Shown here: in pieces, positions 6,448-7,338 of the stretch
Position numbering within the stretch: the first letter of the stretch is position 1
How the letters are laid out: each line of letters opens with the position of its first letter
Source: Actinobacteria bacterium ATB1
GTDB taxonomy: Bacteria; Actinomycetota; Acidimicrobiia; UBA2766
Assembly (NCBI GenBank): GCA_021404985.1
Contig: QWHP01000141.1
Location: 1 to 7,338, forward strand
Reading direction: 5' to 3'
Length of the DNA: 7,338 nt
The notes under the pieces: generated by a model
The model's database searches: none
Told to the model about the DNA's origin: nothing
Seen by the model: only the letters and a program-made list of their open reading frames with translations
Translations under genes and position numbers: made by a program

Positions 6448-7242
6448 GCGGAGCCGGGTCCCGCGGTACGTGTACGAGTCGCACAGACTCGTTCAGAGCG
6501 TCGCTCCGCTCTCGTCGAACCGCCCCGTGCGGGCCCGCGGTGGAGTCCGGCACCGGGGACGACTTGGCAGATCCAGTTCACCGGGGAGCTGGCACTGGAC
6601 GTGGATGCGGAGGTCTTCGTACTCGACCTATTCGACACCACGGAGGCCGACATCGCGACTCTGCATGGGCGGGGACGGAGAGTGGTCTGCTACTTCAGTG
6701 CCGGGTCGTGGGAGGAGTGGCGTCCCGATGCCGCGGAATACCCCGACGACATGTTGGGCAGGGGACTCGACGGCTGGCCGGGTGAACGCTGGGTCGACAT
6801 CCGCCAGCTCGACGTCTTGGGGCCGATCCTCTCCTCCCGGATGGACTTGGCGGCACGCAAGGGTTGCGACGGAGTCGATCCCGACAACATCGACGGGTAC
6901 ACGTATTCGACGGGCTTTCCCCTCACGGCCAAGGATCAGATCGCCTTCGACACCTTTCTGGCCGAGGCGGCGCACTCTCGCCTGCTCGCCGTGGGCCTCA
7001 AGAACGGTCTCGGTCAGATTGGCGAGCTCGCCGGGCTGTTCGACTTCGCCGTGAACGAGCAGTGCTTCGAGTATCACGAATGTGACTTGTTGAAGTCGTT
7101 CACCTCGTCGGGCAAGGCCGTGTTCCACATCGAGTACGGGCAGGATCCGAACGTTTACTGTCCCGAGACGACCGCTGCCGGCTTGAGCTCCATCAGGAAG
7201 CCACCGGCTCTGGGGCCCGAGCGCGAGCCGTGTCCCGCCTGA
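6319..7242 (+). CDS. Secreted GH114-like (endo-alpha-1,4-polygalactosaminidase family) protein
   Basis: From GTG 6319 the protein has 307 residues. An N-terminal signal peptide is followed by a linker rich in Arg and Pro (44-80) and then a TIM-barrel-like domain (about 83-275). Recognisable GH114 segments are TWQIQFTG (82-89), VFVLDLFDT (99-107), VVCYFSAGSWEEWR (122-135), GCDGVDPDNIDGYT (182-195), LLAVGLKNG (222-230), FAVNEQCFEY (243-252) and VFHIEY (268-273). Acidic residues in DPDNID and NEQ are good candidates for the active site. The family includes enzymes that cut alpha-1,4-galactosaminan, but bacterial substrates are poorly known. The six cysteines (124, 183, 249, 255, 281, 305) fit disulfides in an exported protein. 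The start is uncertain: ATG 6262 would add 19 residues and overlap the previous gene by 16 bases, and GTG 6370 would give the most compact signal peptide but has no ribosome site. No other enzyme for polysaccharide turnover is in the window. Confidence 0.82.
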   Translation: MHPRAHARGVPARTALPVLRGALLVIVVLSTWLGVPVQGPVDAAEPGPAVRVRVAQTRSERRSALVEPPRAGPRWSPAPGTTWQIQFTGELALDVDAEVFVLDLFDTTEADIATLHGRGRRVVCYFSAGSWEEWRPDAAEYPDDMLGRGLDGWPGERWVDIRQLDVLGPILSSRMDLAARKGCDGVDPDNIDGYTYSTGFPLTAKDQIAFDTFLAEAAHSRLLAVGLKNGLGQIGELAGLFDFAVNEQCFEYHECDLLKSFTSSGKAVFHIEYGQDPNVYCPETTAAGLSSIRKPPALGPEREPCPA

Positions 7243-7249
7243 TTCTGCG

Positions 7250-7338
7250 TCACGCGAAGAGAATTGAGGAGAACACAGCCAGGTCGAGCAGCGCGTGCGC
7301 GATCACTCCGGGCCACACGTTTCTGGTCCAGGCGAAGA
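7250..7338 (-). CDS. C-terminal end of a probable CPBP-family intramembrane metalloprotease (partial)
   Basis: On the minus strand an open frame enters from the right edge and gives 28 residues before a stop at 7252-7250. It contains TRNVWPGVIAHALLDL followed by a hydrophobic end, VFSSILFA. The pattern RN-WP-V-AHA--D is typical of the last conserved motif of CPBP (CAAX protease/bacteriocin-processing) membrane proteins, where the His helps bind the metal. Its role is unknown; relatives process prenylated or secreted peptides or act in bacteriocin immunity. It converges on the GH114-like gene with seven bases between the stop codons, and no clear terminator hairpin is visible between them. With only 28 residues visible, the family call is moderate. 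Confidence 0.6.
   Translation of the reverse strand, partial: FAWTRNVWPGVIAHALLDLAVFSSILFA

Noticed and set aside
7243..7249. Bidirectional terminator between the converging GH114-like and CPBP genes
   Set aside because: Only seven bases separate the stops, and no clear hairpin with a T-tract is visible around them.

Overview
The window is high-GC DNA (estimated by eye, not counted). It is tightly packed with co-directional plus-strand genes, has short gaps or stop/start overlaps, and uses GTG starts. The gene types are a eukaryotic-like (type 2) isoleucyl-tRNA synthetase, a FadD3-like acyl-CoA ligase followed by an atypical isochorismatase-fold protein, and a secreted GH114-type protein. 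Together with the codon use they suggest an actinobacterium, possibly a member of Acidimicrobiia or a relative. This placement is inference; no rRNA or other taxonomic marker is present.

Layout: (1) Positions 2-154 hold the last 50 codons of a protein with an APS-kinase-like C-terminus. Its stop overlaps the GTG start of a complete APS kinase (cysC, 151-759), so two APS-kinase domains lie in tandem. (2) After 34 bases comes full-length ileS (794-3961), with the HYGH and KLSKR signatures of type 2 IleRS. (3) A 56-base gap contains a perfect 6-bp inverted repeat, a possible operator, ahead of an acyl-CoA ligase (4018-5634). (4) 22 bases later lies an isochorismatase-fold protein (5657-6277) in which all three expected catalytic triad positions appear substituted. 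(5) A secreted GH114-like glycosidase follows (start probably GTG 6319, end 7242), with a signal peptide and six cysteines in the mature part. (6) On the minus strand, the last 28 codons of a probable CPBP-family membrane protease converge on it, with seven bases between the two stop codons.

Functionally, the left end makes PAPS for sulfate assimilation or sulfation. ileS is housekeeping, and its type predicts low sensitivity to mupirocin. The ligase and isochorismatase-like pair looks like a small acyl-CoA or catabolic unit of unknown substrate. The GH114 protein acts outside the cytoplasmic membrane, perhaps on galactosamine-containing polysaccharide. No mobile element, CRISPR array, tRNA, rRNA or phage signature was seen. 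Every gene belongs to a known family. The most unusual points are the substituted isochorismatase-fold protein and the tandem APS-kinase domains; no clearly new multi-gene system is visible.
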